From positions 127,559 to 191,558 of the forward strand of contig DLCN01000004.1 in NCBI GenBank assembly GCA_002480645.1: DNA of 64,000 bases, read 5' to 3'. The stretch is from Balneolaceae bacterium UBA7797. Its GTDB lineage: Bacteria > Bacteroidota > Rhodothermia > Balneolales > Balneolaceae. Position 1 is the first letter of the stretch. Every line of letters starts with the position of its first letter. The position numbers and the translations under genes were made by a program. Below the pieces are notes generated by a model. It did no database searches and was not told the origin of the DNA. It saw nothing but the letters and a program-made list of their open reading frames with translations. Positions 51,187 through 58,632 of the stretch are shown here, piece by piece.

Positions 51187-51201
51187 ATACTTATTAAGTA
51201 T
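51187..51201. promoter_or_regulatory. LysR-type T-N11-A operator
   Basis: ATACTTATTAAGTAT is a 15-base inverted repeat (ATACTTA/TAAGTAT around one base) that fits the T-N11-A rule for LysR binding. It is 13 bases upstream of the LysR start and 137 bases upstream of hutH, suggesting autoregulation. Confidence 0.6.
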
Positions 51202-51337
51202 TACAAAACATAAGTCAGAGAAGGTATTTTCATTTATTAGTCATCCACAGCGAGGCGAAGATGGGTAAAATTATCCCGGAATCGCCTCGCTTTCCGGTGA
51301 GTACTGTGTAAGGCGAACTTCTATTGAAATCCTGATT

Positions 51338-52906
51338 ATGACTCCATTCCTATTTGGCATTGATACCCTTTCAGTTCAGGACCTGATCGATATTTGTACA
51401 GGTAACAGAACCGTTCAATTTGGGGATGAGGCCCGATCTAAAGTGCGAAAAAGTGCCGGATATGTTGAGGCGATCGTTGAAGAAGGAGAGGTAGTATACG
51501 GGATAAATACCGGTTTCGGGCCACTTTGCAACACGGTTATCTCCAAAGATAAAACCGCTCAGCTTCAGGATAATATTCTACGAAGTCATAGTGTGGGCGT
51601 GGGAAAACCGATCGCACCGGAAATTGCCAAAGCTATGATGGTACTGAAAGTGCACAACCTGAGTATGGGGTTTTCCGGTATTCAGGAATCGACCTTAGAT
51701 CGTATCATATTTTTTATTGAGAATGATATCATACCGGTGGTACCCGAGCAGGGATCGGTGGGCGCATCAGGCGACCTGGCTCCTTTGGCACATCTGTTTT
51801 TGCCATTAATTGGGTTAGGTGAGGTATTTTTTGAAGGTAAACGAAAGGAAACGGCGGAGGTTTATCAACGATTTGGATTAGAGCCGATTCAGCTGAAAGC
51901 AAAAGAAGGATTGGCTCTGATCAATGGAACTCAATTTATCGCAGCACATCTGGCCTGGGGAGTGTATCGGGCTCATCACTTATTGAATACGGCAGATATT
52001 ATTGGTGCGATGAGTCTGGAAGGTGTGTTGGGTAGTGTGAGTCCTTTTGAGGAAGAGCTCCATAAAATTCGCCCATATGATGGCACCCGGTTCGTCGCCC
52101 GCAGGATGAGAGAACTCCTCAAAGATTCTGAAATGGTGCAGTCGCATGCCAACTGTGGGCGGGTTCAGGACCCGTATTCCATTCGTTGTATGCCTCAGGT
52201 GCACGGGAGTTCACGGAATGCCTGGCTGCATGTAAAACAGATGGTGGATGTGGAGATCAATTCGGTGACAGACAATCCGATCATTCTCTCTGAAAATGAA
52301 GCCATCAGCGGGGGGAATTTTCACGGTCAGCCCCTGGCACTTCCTGCGGATTATCTGACACTGGCTGCACACGAAGTTGGAAATATTTCCGACCGAAGAA
52401 TTTATTTATTACTGGAAGGCGGCCATCCCGGACTACCGAAATTATTAATGGATGATATTGGGCTGAATTCAGGATTCATGATCCCTCAGTACACGTCTGC
52501 CGCATTGGTTAGTGAAAATAAAGCGCTGTGTTTCCCTGCTTCGGCCGACAGCATTCCAACTTCGCTCGGGCAGGAAGATCACGTGAGTATGGGTTCCATC
52601 AGCTCAAGGAAATTGAATCAGGTGATCTCGAATCTGGAACAAATTCTGGCCATCGAATTGGTGTCGGCAGCTCAGGCGTTTGATTTCCGTCGCCCAATGA
52701 GATCCGGGCCGGTTCTTGAAGCTTGCCATGAGCTCATCCGCAGTCATATTGACCATGCAGATGCCGACCGGGTTTTTGCAGAAGATATTGGTAAGGCTCA
52801 TGAACTGATCAAATCGTATCAACTAACACAACTGGCCGACAAAACCGCAATTAAATTCAACATAGACCTGAACGGAGAATTCGATGAACTATTCCGACTT
52901 TCTTAA
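51338..52906 (+). CDS. hutH: Histidine ammonia-lyase
   Basis: The 522-residue protein has the ASG triad that forms the MIO cofactor in GSVGASGDLAPLAHL (about residue 145), and the family patterns YGINTGFGPL, NGTQFIAAH, EINSVTDNPI and DHVSMGS. It deaminates histidine to urocanate in the cytoplasm. It is the first gene of the hut operon and overlaps hutU by 23 bases. A LysR gene is divergent upstream. Confidence 0.96.
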   Translation: MTPFLFGIDTLSVQDLIDICTGNRTVQFGDEARSKVRKSAGYVEAIVEEGEVVYGINTGFGPLCNTVISKDKTAQLQDNILRSHSVGVGKPIAPEIAKAMMVLKVHNLSMGFSGIQESTLDRIIFFIENDIIPVVPEQGSVGASGDLAPLAHLFLPLIGLGEVFFEGKRKETAEVYQRFGLEPIQLKAKEGLALINGTQFIAAHLAWGVYRAHHLLNTADIIGAMSLEGVLGSVSPFEEELHKIRPYDGTRFVARRMRELLKDSEMVQSHANCGRVQDPYSIRCMPQVHGSSRNAWLHVKQMVDVEINSVTDNPIILSENEAISGGNFHGQPLALPADYLTLAAHEVGNISDRRIYLLLEGGHPGLPKLLMDDIGLNSGFMIPQYTSAALVSENKALCFPASADSIPTSLGQEDHVSMGSISSRKLNQVISNLEQILAIELVSAAQAFDFRRPMRSGPVLEACHELIRSHIDHADADRVFAEDIGKAHELIKSYQLTQLADKTAIKFNIDLNGEFDELFRLS

Positions 52907-54554
52907 AACCTACGCATCTCATCCGCATTATAAAGCTCCGACCGGTTCGGAATTGAATACGAAAAGCTGGCAGACTGAAGCTCCGTTGCGTATGTTGCTC
53001 AACAATCTGAATGAAGATGTGGCCGAAAATCCGGATGAATTCATCGTGTATGGTGGAAATGGTCAGGCTGTGAGAAACCGGGAAGCGCTTGAGAAAATCA
53101 TCAAAAATCTGATGGAGCTGGATGAATACCACAGTTTGTTGGTTCAGTCTGGAAAGCCGGTCGGGATTGTTCGAACGCATCCTGAAGCGCCACGAGTGTT
53201 GATTGCGAATTCCAATCTGGTACCGGAATGGGCGAATTGGGATCACTTCAACGACCTGAAAGAAAAGGGTTTGATGATGTACGGACAGATGACCGCCGGT
53301 TCGTGGATCTATATCGGGACACAGGGCATTTTGCAAGGGACGTATGAGACCTTTGTGGCGTGCGGGCAGAAGCATTTTGGTGGAGATTTACGCGGAAAAC
53401 TTTTGGTGACCGGTGGAATAGGTGGAATGGGAGGTGCTCAGCCGTTGGCGGCAACTATGGCCGGCGCTACGTTTCTTGGGGTTGATATCGATCCCGAGCG
53501 CATCAAAAAACGTATCAAAACCCGCTACATTGATAAAATGACGGATTCGTACGAGGAAGCCATTCAATGGGTGATGGAAGCCAAAGAAGGAAAAGAGAAT
53601 CTGTCGGTCGGATTGGTGGGCGATATCGGCGATGTGCTGGAGCGATTAATTGAAGATGGAATCACACCCGACGTTTTGACCGACCAAACTTCGGCGCACG
53701 ATCCGTTGAATGGCTATGTGCCTCACGGAATTTCATTGGAAGAAGCACTCAAACTCCGAAAGTCTGATCCCAAAGAATACGAGCGTCGATCTATTGAAAG
53801 TATGGCGCGTCACGTTCGCCACATGCTTACGCTGAAGGATCGTGGTGCCATCACTTTTGATTATGGAAACAACCTCCGTGCTTACGCTCAACAAGGAGGT
53901 GTGGAAAACGCTTTCGATTTTCCGGGATTTGTACCGGCATATATCCGTCCGTTATTTTGTGAAGGAAAAGGCCCTTTCCGCTGGGCAGCTTTGTCAGGTG
54001 ATCCTGAAGATATTTATGTAACCGATCAGGCGTTGATTGAAGCCTTCCCAGAAAACAAACACATGATCAATTGGCTGCAGGAAGCGCAGAAGAAGGTGGC
54101 GTTTCAGGGATTACCGACCCGTATTTGCTGGCTGGGCTTGGGCGAGCGCGAAAAAGCCGGACTCATTTTCAACGATCTGGTGAAATCGGGCAAAGTGAAA
54201 GCACCGATTGTGATCGGGCGGGATCATCTGGATTGTGGATCGGTGGCTTCACCAAACCGCGAGACCGAAGGCATGAAAGACGGATCCGATGCCGTAAGCG
54301 ACTGGCCGCTGCTCAACCTGATGAGCAACACGGCAGGTGGAGCAACCTGGGTGAGTTTTCATCATGGTGGCGGTGTTGGAATGGGATTCAGTCAACATGC
54401 CGGAATGGTAGTGTTGGCGGATGGAACCGAGCGAGCCGAGCGTTGCCTGAAACGGGTGCTGCACAACGATCCCGCAATGGGAATTTACCGCCACCACGAT
54501 GCGGGCTATGAAATTGCAACGGATGTCGGAAACGAATTCGAGATAATAATATAA
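52884..54554 (+). CDS. hutU: Urocanate hydratase
   Basis: The 556-residue protein has the HutU patterns FIVYGGNGQAVRN, SGKPVGIVRTH, MMYGQMTAGSWIYIGTQGI, the dinucleotide motif TGGIGGMGGAQPLAA, TDQTSAHDPLNGYVP and the active-site-like RDHLDCGSVASPNRETE. It hydrates urocanate to imidazolone propionate with tightly bound NAD+. The start ATG lies in the end of hutH (23-base overlap). After its stop, the operon is interrupted by a palindrome/DUF559 insert. Confidence 0.97.
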   Translation: MNYSDFLKTYASHPHYKAPTGSELNTKSWQTEAPLRMLLNNLNEDVAENPDEFIVYGGNGQAVRNREALEKIIKNLMELDEYHSLLVQSGKPVGIVRTHPEAPRVLIANSNLVPEWANWDHFNDLKEKGLMMYGQMTAGSWIYIGTQGILQGTYETFVACGQKHFGGDLRGKLLVTGGIGGMGGAQPLAATMAGATFLGVDIDPERIKKRIKTRYIDKMTDSYEEAIQWVMEAKEGKENLSVGLVGDIGDVLERLIEDGITPDVLTDQTSAHDPLNGYVPHGISLEEALKLRKSDPKEYERRSIESMARHVRHMLTLKDRGAITFDYGNNLRAYAQQGGVENAFDFPGFVPAYIRPLFCEGKGPFRWAALSGDPEDIYVTDQALIEAFPENKHMINWLQEAQKKVAFQGLPTRICWLGLGEREKAGLIFNDLVKSGKVKAPIVIGRDHLDCGSVASPNRETEGMKDGSDAVSDWPLLNLMSNTAGGATWVSFHHGGGVGMGFSQHAGMVVLADGTERAERCLKRVLHNDPAMGIYRHHDAGYEIATDVGNEFEIII

Positions 54555-54560
54555 AATATT

Positions 54561-54665
54561 GACCCTACCCCGTCCCTTCCCTTTGATAAGGAGAGGGGGC
54601 TTATTTATTGAAATAGATATTAATCAAAGAGCATCCCCTCTTGAGAGGGTATTGAGGGGTGTGTC
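54561..54665. repeat. Composite palindrome unit 1
   Basis: 105 bp starting six bases after hutU. Arm A (54561-54601, minus orientation) has a hairpin around CCCTTTGATAAGG and a GACC outer end. Arm B (54628-54665, plus orientation) has a CCCCTCTTGAGAGGG hairpin and a GTGTC outer end. They are separated by an AT-rich 26-base linker. Both arms follow the pattern AG(Y)CC - stem - (loop) - stem - GRGG - GGTC seen in the other units. Confidence 0.75.
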
Positions 54666-54695
54666 AGAATTAAATAAAACCACGAAGAATATTCC

Positions 54696-54798
54696 GACCT
54701 CCTCTGTCTCCTCCTTCTCAAGGAGGAGGACTTTTTAAATAGTTTTGGATATATATCAACGAGTCCTTCCCCTTACTAAGGGGAAGACAGATGGGGTC
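54696..54798. repeat. Composite palindrome unit 2
   Basis: 103 bp. Arm C (54696-54732, minus orientation, GACC end) holds the hairpin CTCCTCCTTCTCAAGGAGG followed by a T-run, so it might also terminate hutU transcripts. Arm D (54762-54798, plus orientation) holds TTCCCCTTACTAAGGGGAA and ends in GGTC, only 8 bases before the DUF559 ATG. The linker is 29 bases and AT-rich. Confidence 0.8.
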
Positions 54799-54806
54799 AA
54801 AACAGT

Positions 54807-55106
54807 ATGAGTTTTAAAAATCCTAGAAATACAAAAACACTTCGCCAGCAATATCGAAGAGAAATGACATCTGCAGAAGAATTGCTTTGGGATCGAGTTC
54901 GAGGAAAAAAGCTTCAAGGATTGCGATTCAAAAGGCAATATGGTTTAGGGCCATATATTTTGGATTTTTATGTTCCTCAGGTCAAGCTTTGTATTGAAGT
55001 GGATGGAGGAATTCACAATTTGAAAGAAGTGAAGGAAAAGGATAAGAACCGAGATGCTTTTATGAAGGAAAACGGGATAAAAGTAGTAAGATTCAGAAAT
55101 GACTAA
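54807..55106 (+). pseudogene. DUF559 endonuclease-domain gene with a premature stop
   Basis: The 99-residue product has the DUF559 (Vsr/PD-(D/E)xK-like) pattern: TSAEELLWDRVRGKKLQGLR, FKRQYGLGPYILDFYVPQVK and LCIEVDGGIHNLKEVKEKDK, ending at VVRFRND. The D...ExD core of the fold is present. The frame after the TAA at 55104 continues in phase with IENDIEGVINFIEHEI and stops at 55155-55157. The family usually continues in exactly this way (RFxNxEVxxNxExVL), so one base change has cut the last 16 residues. The gene is bracketed by palindrome units 2 and 3 and breaks the hut operon. It might still be active, since the catalytic part is intact. Confidence 0.8.
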
Positions 55107-55176
55107 ATTGAAAATGATATAGAAGGAGTGATTAACTTTATAGAACATGAGATTTAAAAAAATGCAAAATAATACC

Positions 55177-55284
55177 GACCTCCTCTGTCTCCTCCTTCTC
55201 AAGGAGGAGGACTTTAGAAAAGAGCTTGAGTCATTTTAAAAAGTCTCCCTCTCCTTGCGAAGGAGAAGGAAAAAGGGTGAGGTC
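55177..55284. repeat. Composite palindrome unit 3
   Basis: 108 bp. Arm C' (55177-55213) is identical to arm C; the shared stretch is 41 bases (54694-54734 and 55175-55215). Arm E (55242-55284, plus orientation) contains CTCTCCTTGCGAAGGAGA and ends in GGTC, followed by AAAAC as after arm D. The linker is 28 bases. Unit 3 lies 21 bases before the hutI ATG. Confidence 0.8.
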
Positions 55285-55305
55285 AAAACCAGATCAAACA
55301 AAATT

Positions 55306-56547
55306 ATGTCTTCAATAACCCTCTACGGACCATTCACACAACTGCTAACCATGGAAGGGTTACCCCTTCATGGACCGATTTCAGATGCGCAACTTCCGGT
55401 TTCAGAACATCAGGGAGTGTTGGTGGAGGATGGGATCGTTGCTGAGACCGGAGACTTTGAATCACTGGCGAAATCCTATCCGGAGGCAAAGCAGCCTTTG
55501 GATGGAAACGAAAATTTAGTGGCTCTTCCGGGATTTGTGGATTGTCACACACACATTTGTTGGGGTGGGACTCGTGTGAATGATTATGCCATGCGTGTTG
55601 CCGGAAAAAGCTACCTCGAAATAGCAGCAGCCGGAGGTGGAATTTCAGATTCTGTTAATGGAACCCGGGAAGCTTCCGAAGTAGAATTGATCGAGGGAAT
55701 TCTGGAACGGGCGGATCAGCATTTAAGACGAGGAATCACCACAATTGAAGTAAAATCGGGCTACGGACTTTCTTTGGATGCTGAGTTGAAAATGCTGCGT
55801 TGCATCAAAAAAGCGAATGAGCAAACACCGGCGAATCTGATCCCAACCTTTCTTGGAGCACACATCAAACCAAAGGATTTCAAAGGTTCGCACAGAGAAT
55901 ATTTGGACTTCCTGATCCGAGAAGTGGTGCCAGTCGTTCAGCAAGAAGGCTTAGCAAAGCGGGCAGATATTTTTGTGGAAGAAGGAGCGTTTGGTCTGGA
56001 AGAATCCAGAGAATATGTCCTCAAAATGAGGGCGTTGGGATTTGAAATGACTATGCATGTGGATCAATTTCATCCCGGGGGTTCAAAAATGGCTGTAGAA
56101 GTGGGAAGTGTTTCTGCCGATCACCTCGAGTTTTGTGATGAAGAAGGAATCAACGCTTTTTCAAATTCCGAAACGGTTGCGGTCGCCTTGCCCGGCGCTT
56201 CGCTGGGACTGGGAATGAAATTCACACCGGCAAGACAGATTCTGGATCAGAATGGATGTCTGGCTATAGCCACGGATTGGAATCCCGGTTCGGCACCGAT
56301 GGGTGATCTGATCACACAGGCTTCCATTTTGGGAGCTTCCGAGAAACTGAGTATTGCGGAAACGTTAGCGGGAATTACTACCCGGGCAGCTCGGGCAATT
56401 CGTATTGAGGCGGGTACCATCACAAAGGGAAAAAAAGCCACATTAACCATTTTTGAAACCGATGATTTTCGGAATATCTTCTATCATCAAGGGCAACTTC
56501 GTCCTACTCACACCATCATAGAAGACGTTCTCATCAAGCATGAATAA
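55306..56547 (+). CDS. hutI: Imidazolonepropionase
   Basis: The 413-residue protein is an amidohydrolase of the HutI family: DCHTHICWGGTRVNDYAMR (His-x-His metal pair), EVKSGYGL, FLGAHIKP, MHVDQFHPGG and ATDWNPGSAPMG (metal Asp). It opens imidazolone propionate to formimidoylglutamate. The frame runs further upstream through palindrome arm E, but that part is not protein-like (MRRRRKKGEVKTRSN); the ATG at 55306 is the start. It overlaps hutG by 8 bases. Confidence 0.95.
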   Translation: MSSITLYGPFTQLLTMEGLPLHGPISDAQLPVSEHQGVLVEDGIVAETGDFESLAKSYPEAKQPLDGNENLVALPGFVDCHTHICWGGTRVNDYAMRVAGKSYLEIAAAGGGISDSVNGTREASEVELIEGILERADQHLRRGITTIEVKSGYGLSLDAELKMLRCIKKANEQTPANLIPTFLGAHIKPKDFKGSHREYLDFLIREVVPVVQQEGLAKRADIFVEEGAFGLEESREYVLKMRALGFEMTMHVDQFHPGGSKMAVEVGSVSADHLEFCDEEGINAFSNSETVAVALPGASLGLGMKFTPARQILDQNGCLAIATDWNPGSAPMGDLITQASILGASEKLSIAETLAGITTRAARAIRIEAGTITKGKKATLTIFETDDFRNIFYHQGQLRPTHTIIEDVLIKHE

Positions 56548-57499
56548 ACCACTATACACTCCCGGTAATACGGAACTCTGGGAAGGAAGAATAGATTCAG
56601 AAACAGATCCCGATCAATTCAGATACCATCAGGTAGTACATTGTGTGGATCTTAATTCCATTGATTCCAAACGGGAATTTGCCTTATTGGGATTTGCAAG
56701 TGATGTTGGGGTGAAACGTAATCATGGGCGTACCGGTGCTGCTCAGGGACCTGATTATTTCCGTAAAGCCGTTGGTTCACTATGCTGGCATCGGGGGCCT
56801 TCAGGGTTTCTTGATGCGGGTAACATCACTCCGGATGGTGATGATCTGGAATCGGCTCAGGAGCAGTTGGGGGAATCCGTTTATCACCTCCTTTCAAACA
56901 ATAAGAAACCGTTTATCATTGGTGGCGGACACGAAACAGCATTCGGTCATTATCTTGGAGTTGCCAAATATCTGAAGGAAGTGGAGCCGGAGGCCAAACT
57001 TGGAATTCTCAATATTGATGCTCATTTCGATCTCAGGTCTTACGATAAAGCACATTCGGGATCCCCTTTTCTGCAAGCTCATGAACATGCGGAAGCCAAC
57101 GATCTGGACTTGAAGTATTTTGTGTATGGCATCAACCCTATGAATAATACCACGCACCTGTTTAATAAAGCCGGGGATCTCGGAGCGGGTTATTGTACCA
57201 ATCAGGAGATCTTTACCCATGAGCTCGATGCCCTTCAAAAGCTGCGTTATTTCTTAGCCAGCCGCACTCATATTTACCTCACTGTATGCCTGGATGTTTT
57301 CCATTCGGCGATGGCTCCGGGGGTGAGTGCTCCGGCATGGAATGGCATACGGTTAAGTCATGCCCAAAAAGTATTTGAGTTTATTCGCCGATCAGGAATG
57401 CTGGTTTCGATGGATGTCTGTGAACTGAACCCACTTTATGACGAACACGAAAAAACAGCCAAAGTAGCAGGAACCTTATTCAGTGAGCTGGTCGGGTAG
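56540..57499 (+). CDS. hutG: Formimidoylglutamase
   Basis: The 319-residue protein belongs to the arginase/agmatinase fold: GGGHETAFGHYLG (metal His), NIDAHFDLRS (Asp-x-His-x-Asp), and CLDVFHSAMAPGVSAPAWNG (metal Asp). In this operon it hydrolyses formimidoylglutamate to glutamate and formamide. It is the last Hut gene, overlapping hutI by 8 bases. Its 3' end overlaps the convergent transporter gene by 24 bases. No hutF or formamidase gene is adjacent. Confidence 0.95.
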   Translation: MNKPLYTPGNTELWEGRIDSETDPDQFRYHQVVHCVDLNSIDSKREFALLGFASDVGVKRNHGRTGAAQGPDYFRKAVGSLCWHRGPSGFLDAGNITPDGDDLESAQEQLGESVYHLLSNNKKPFIIGGGHETAFGHYLGVAKYLKEVEPEAKLGILNIDAHFDLRSYDKAHSGSPFLQAHEHAEANDLDLKYFVYGINPMNNTTHLFNKAGDLGAGYCTNQEIFTHELDALQKLRYFLASRTHIYLTVCLDVFHSAMAPGVSAPAWNGIRLSHAQKVFEFIRRSGMLVSMDVCELNPLYDEHEKTAKVAGTLFSELVG

Positions 57500-58432
57500 A
57501 TTTTTTTCCAGTGTTTGTACCGGAACTTCCATTTCCTGAACACGCGGAAAGGAAGTCTTTGGTTTGGGCCGGGACAATGCAATGATATTTCCTGCAAGTA
57601 TCAACACAGATCCGGCCAGACTGTAGAAACTCCAGGTATAATCTTCGAAGATGGTGGACAGGAGCAGTGCAATAACCGGGGCAATTACACTAACGTAAGC
57701 AGCTTTACCGGCTCCAATATTTCCGATCAATGTTAAATACGCGCCAAAAGCGACCACCGAGCCCAGAATAGCCAGATAAAACAGGGAACCGATATAGGAT
57801 GGATTCATTTCGAAGGTGATAGGTTTTCCACTCACAACAGCGATCAGGAACATAGCCAGCGCTCCGTAACTCATGCCATAAGCATTTGAAGGAATCACAG
57901 GGATACCTCGCTGTTGATTTGCAGCCGAGGTAATATTCCCCAAAGATGCTACAAAAGTGCCTGAAACGGCAAACATCACTCCAATAACCCGGTCGTCGGA
58001 AAATGAAAACTGAGAAAGATCCTTGTGAAAGATCAGACCGGTACCGATCAAACCAAACAGAGCTCCCAGTACGACCCGGTATTCAAAGGCTGTTTTCAGG
58101 AATATCCTTCCATTCAGGATGTTCAAAAAAACGAGCAAGGAAAAGAGAAGGCCGACCAGACCACTGGTTAAGTATAATTCTGAGATATAGATCAGCCAGT
58201 AGTTGAATCCAAACAGAAAAAGACCCTGAAGTAAGATGTACCCGTGTTCTTTCAGGGTAAAATTCATCTTCAGTTTCCATAATCGTGAAACGGCCAGCAT
58301 CAGAACACCGGCGATACCGAAGCGGTAGGCTACCGAATACATAGCGTCTACATTTCCGACCTGAAATTTGATCACAAACCAGGTGGAGCCCCATATCAGA
58401 GTAGGAGTAAGAAAGAGAAGTATATTTTTCAT
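57476..58432 (-). CDS. EamA-type (DMT superfamily) transporter
   Basis: Protein of about 318 residues with ten hydrophobic helices and two EamA repeats (about 4-140 and 155-290), ending in a short charged tail. Typical patterns are LIWGSTWFVIKF at the first helix and the later GSVVAFGAYLTLIGNIGAGKAAYVSVIAPVIALL. The frame extends upstream to 58531, but the ATG at 58432 (MKNILLFLTPTLIWG) begins the first helix. It may export amino acids or other small metabolites. It is convergent with hutG with a 24-base overlap. Confidence 0.87.
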   Translation of the reverse strand: MKNILLFLTPTLIWGSTWFVIKFQVGNVDAMYSVAYRFGIAGVLMLAVSRLWKLKMNFTLKEHGYILLQGLFLFGFNYWLIYISELYLTSGLVGLLFSLLVFLNILNGRIFLKTAFEYRVVLGALFGLIGTGLIFHKDLSQFSFSDDRVIGVMFAVSGTFVASLGNITSAANQQRGIPVIPSNAYGMSYGALAMFLIAVVSGKPITFEMNPSYIGSLFYLAILGSVVAFGAYLTLIGNIGAGKAAYVSVIAPVIALLLSTIFEDYTWSFYSLAGSVLILAGNIIALSRPKPKTSFPRVQEMEVPVQTLEKNLPDQLTE

Positions 58433-58632
58433 AATGGAAAATTCACAGCAAAAGTAATGCAACGAACGATGGGAGTAAATGCCATGTCCAAACTCTGTAA
58501 CATTGATCTTATGGGGGAAAGGTTTAAACAAAATCTAATACAAATATTAGATTTTCAGGCAGGCGTATTAAGTAATTGAATTCATAGTCCGATAAAGGCA
58601 AAGCGTAATCTTAACTAATAGAGTATAATACA

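Noticed and set aside
54694..55215. Two identical 41-base copies as a CRISPR-like pair
   Set aside because: Only two copies, 481 bases apart with a gene between, no regular spacers and no cas genes; they are arms of the palindrome units.
55255..55305. N-terminal extension of hutI starting at 55255
   Set aside because: It runs through palindrome arm E and reads as a low-complexity basic stretch; the ATG at 55306 begins the normal protein.
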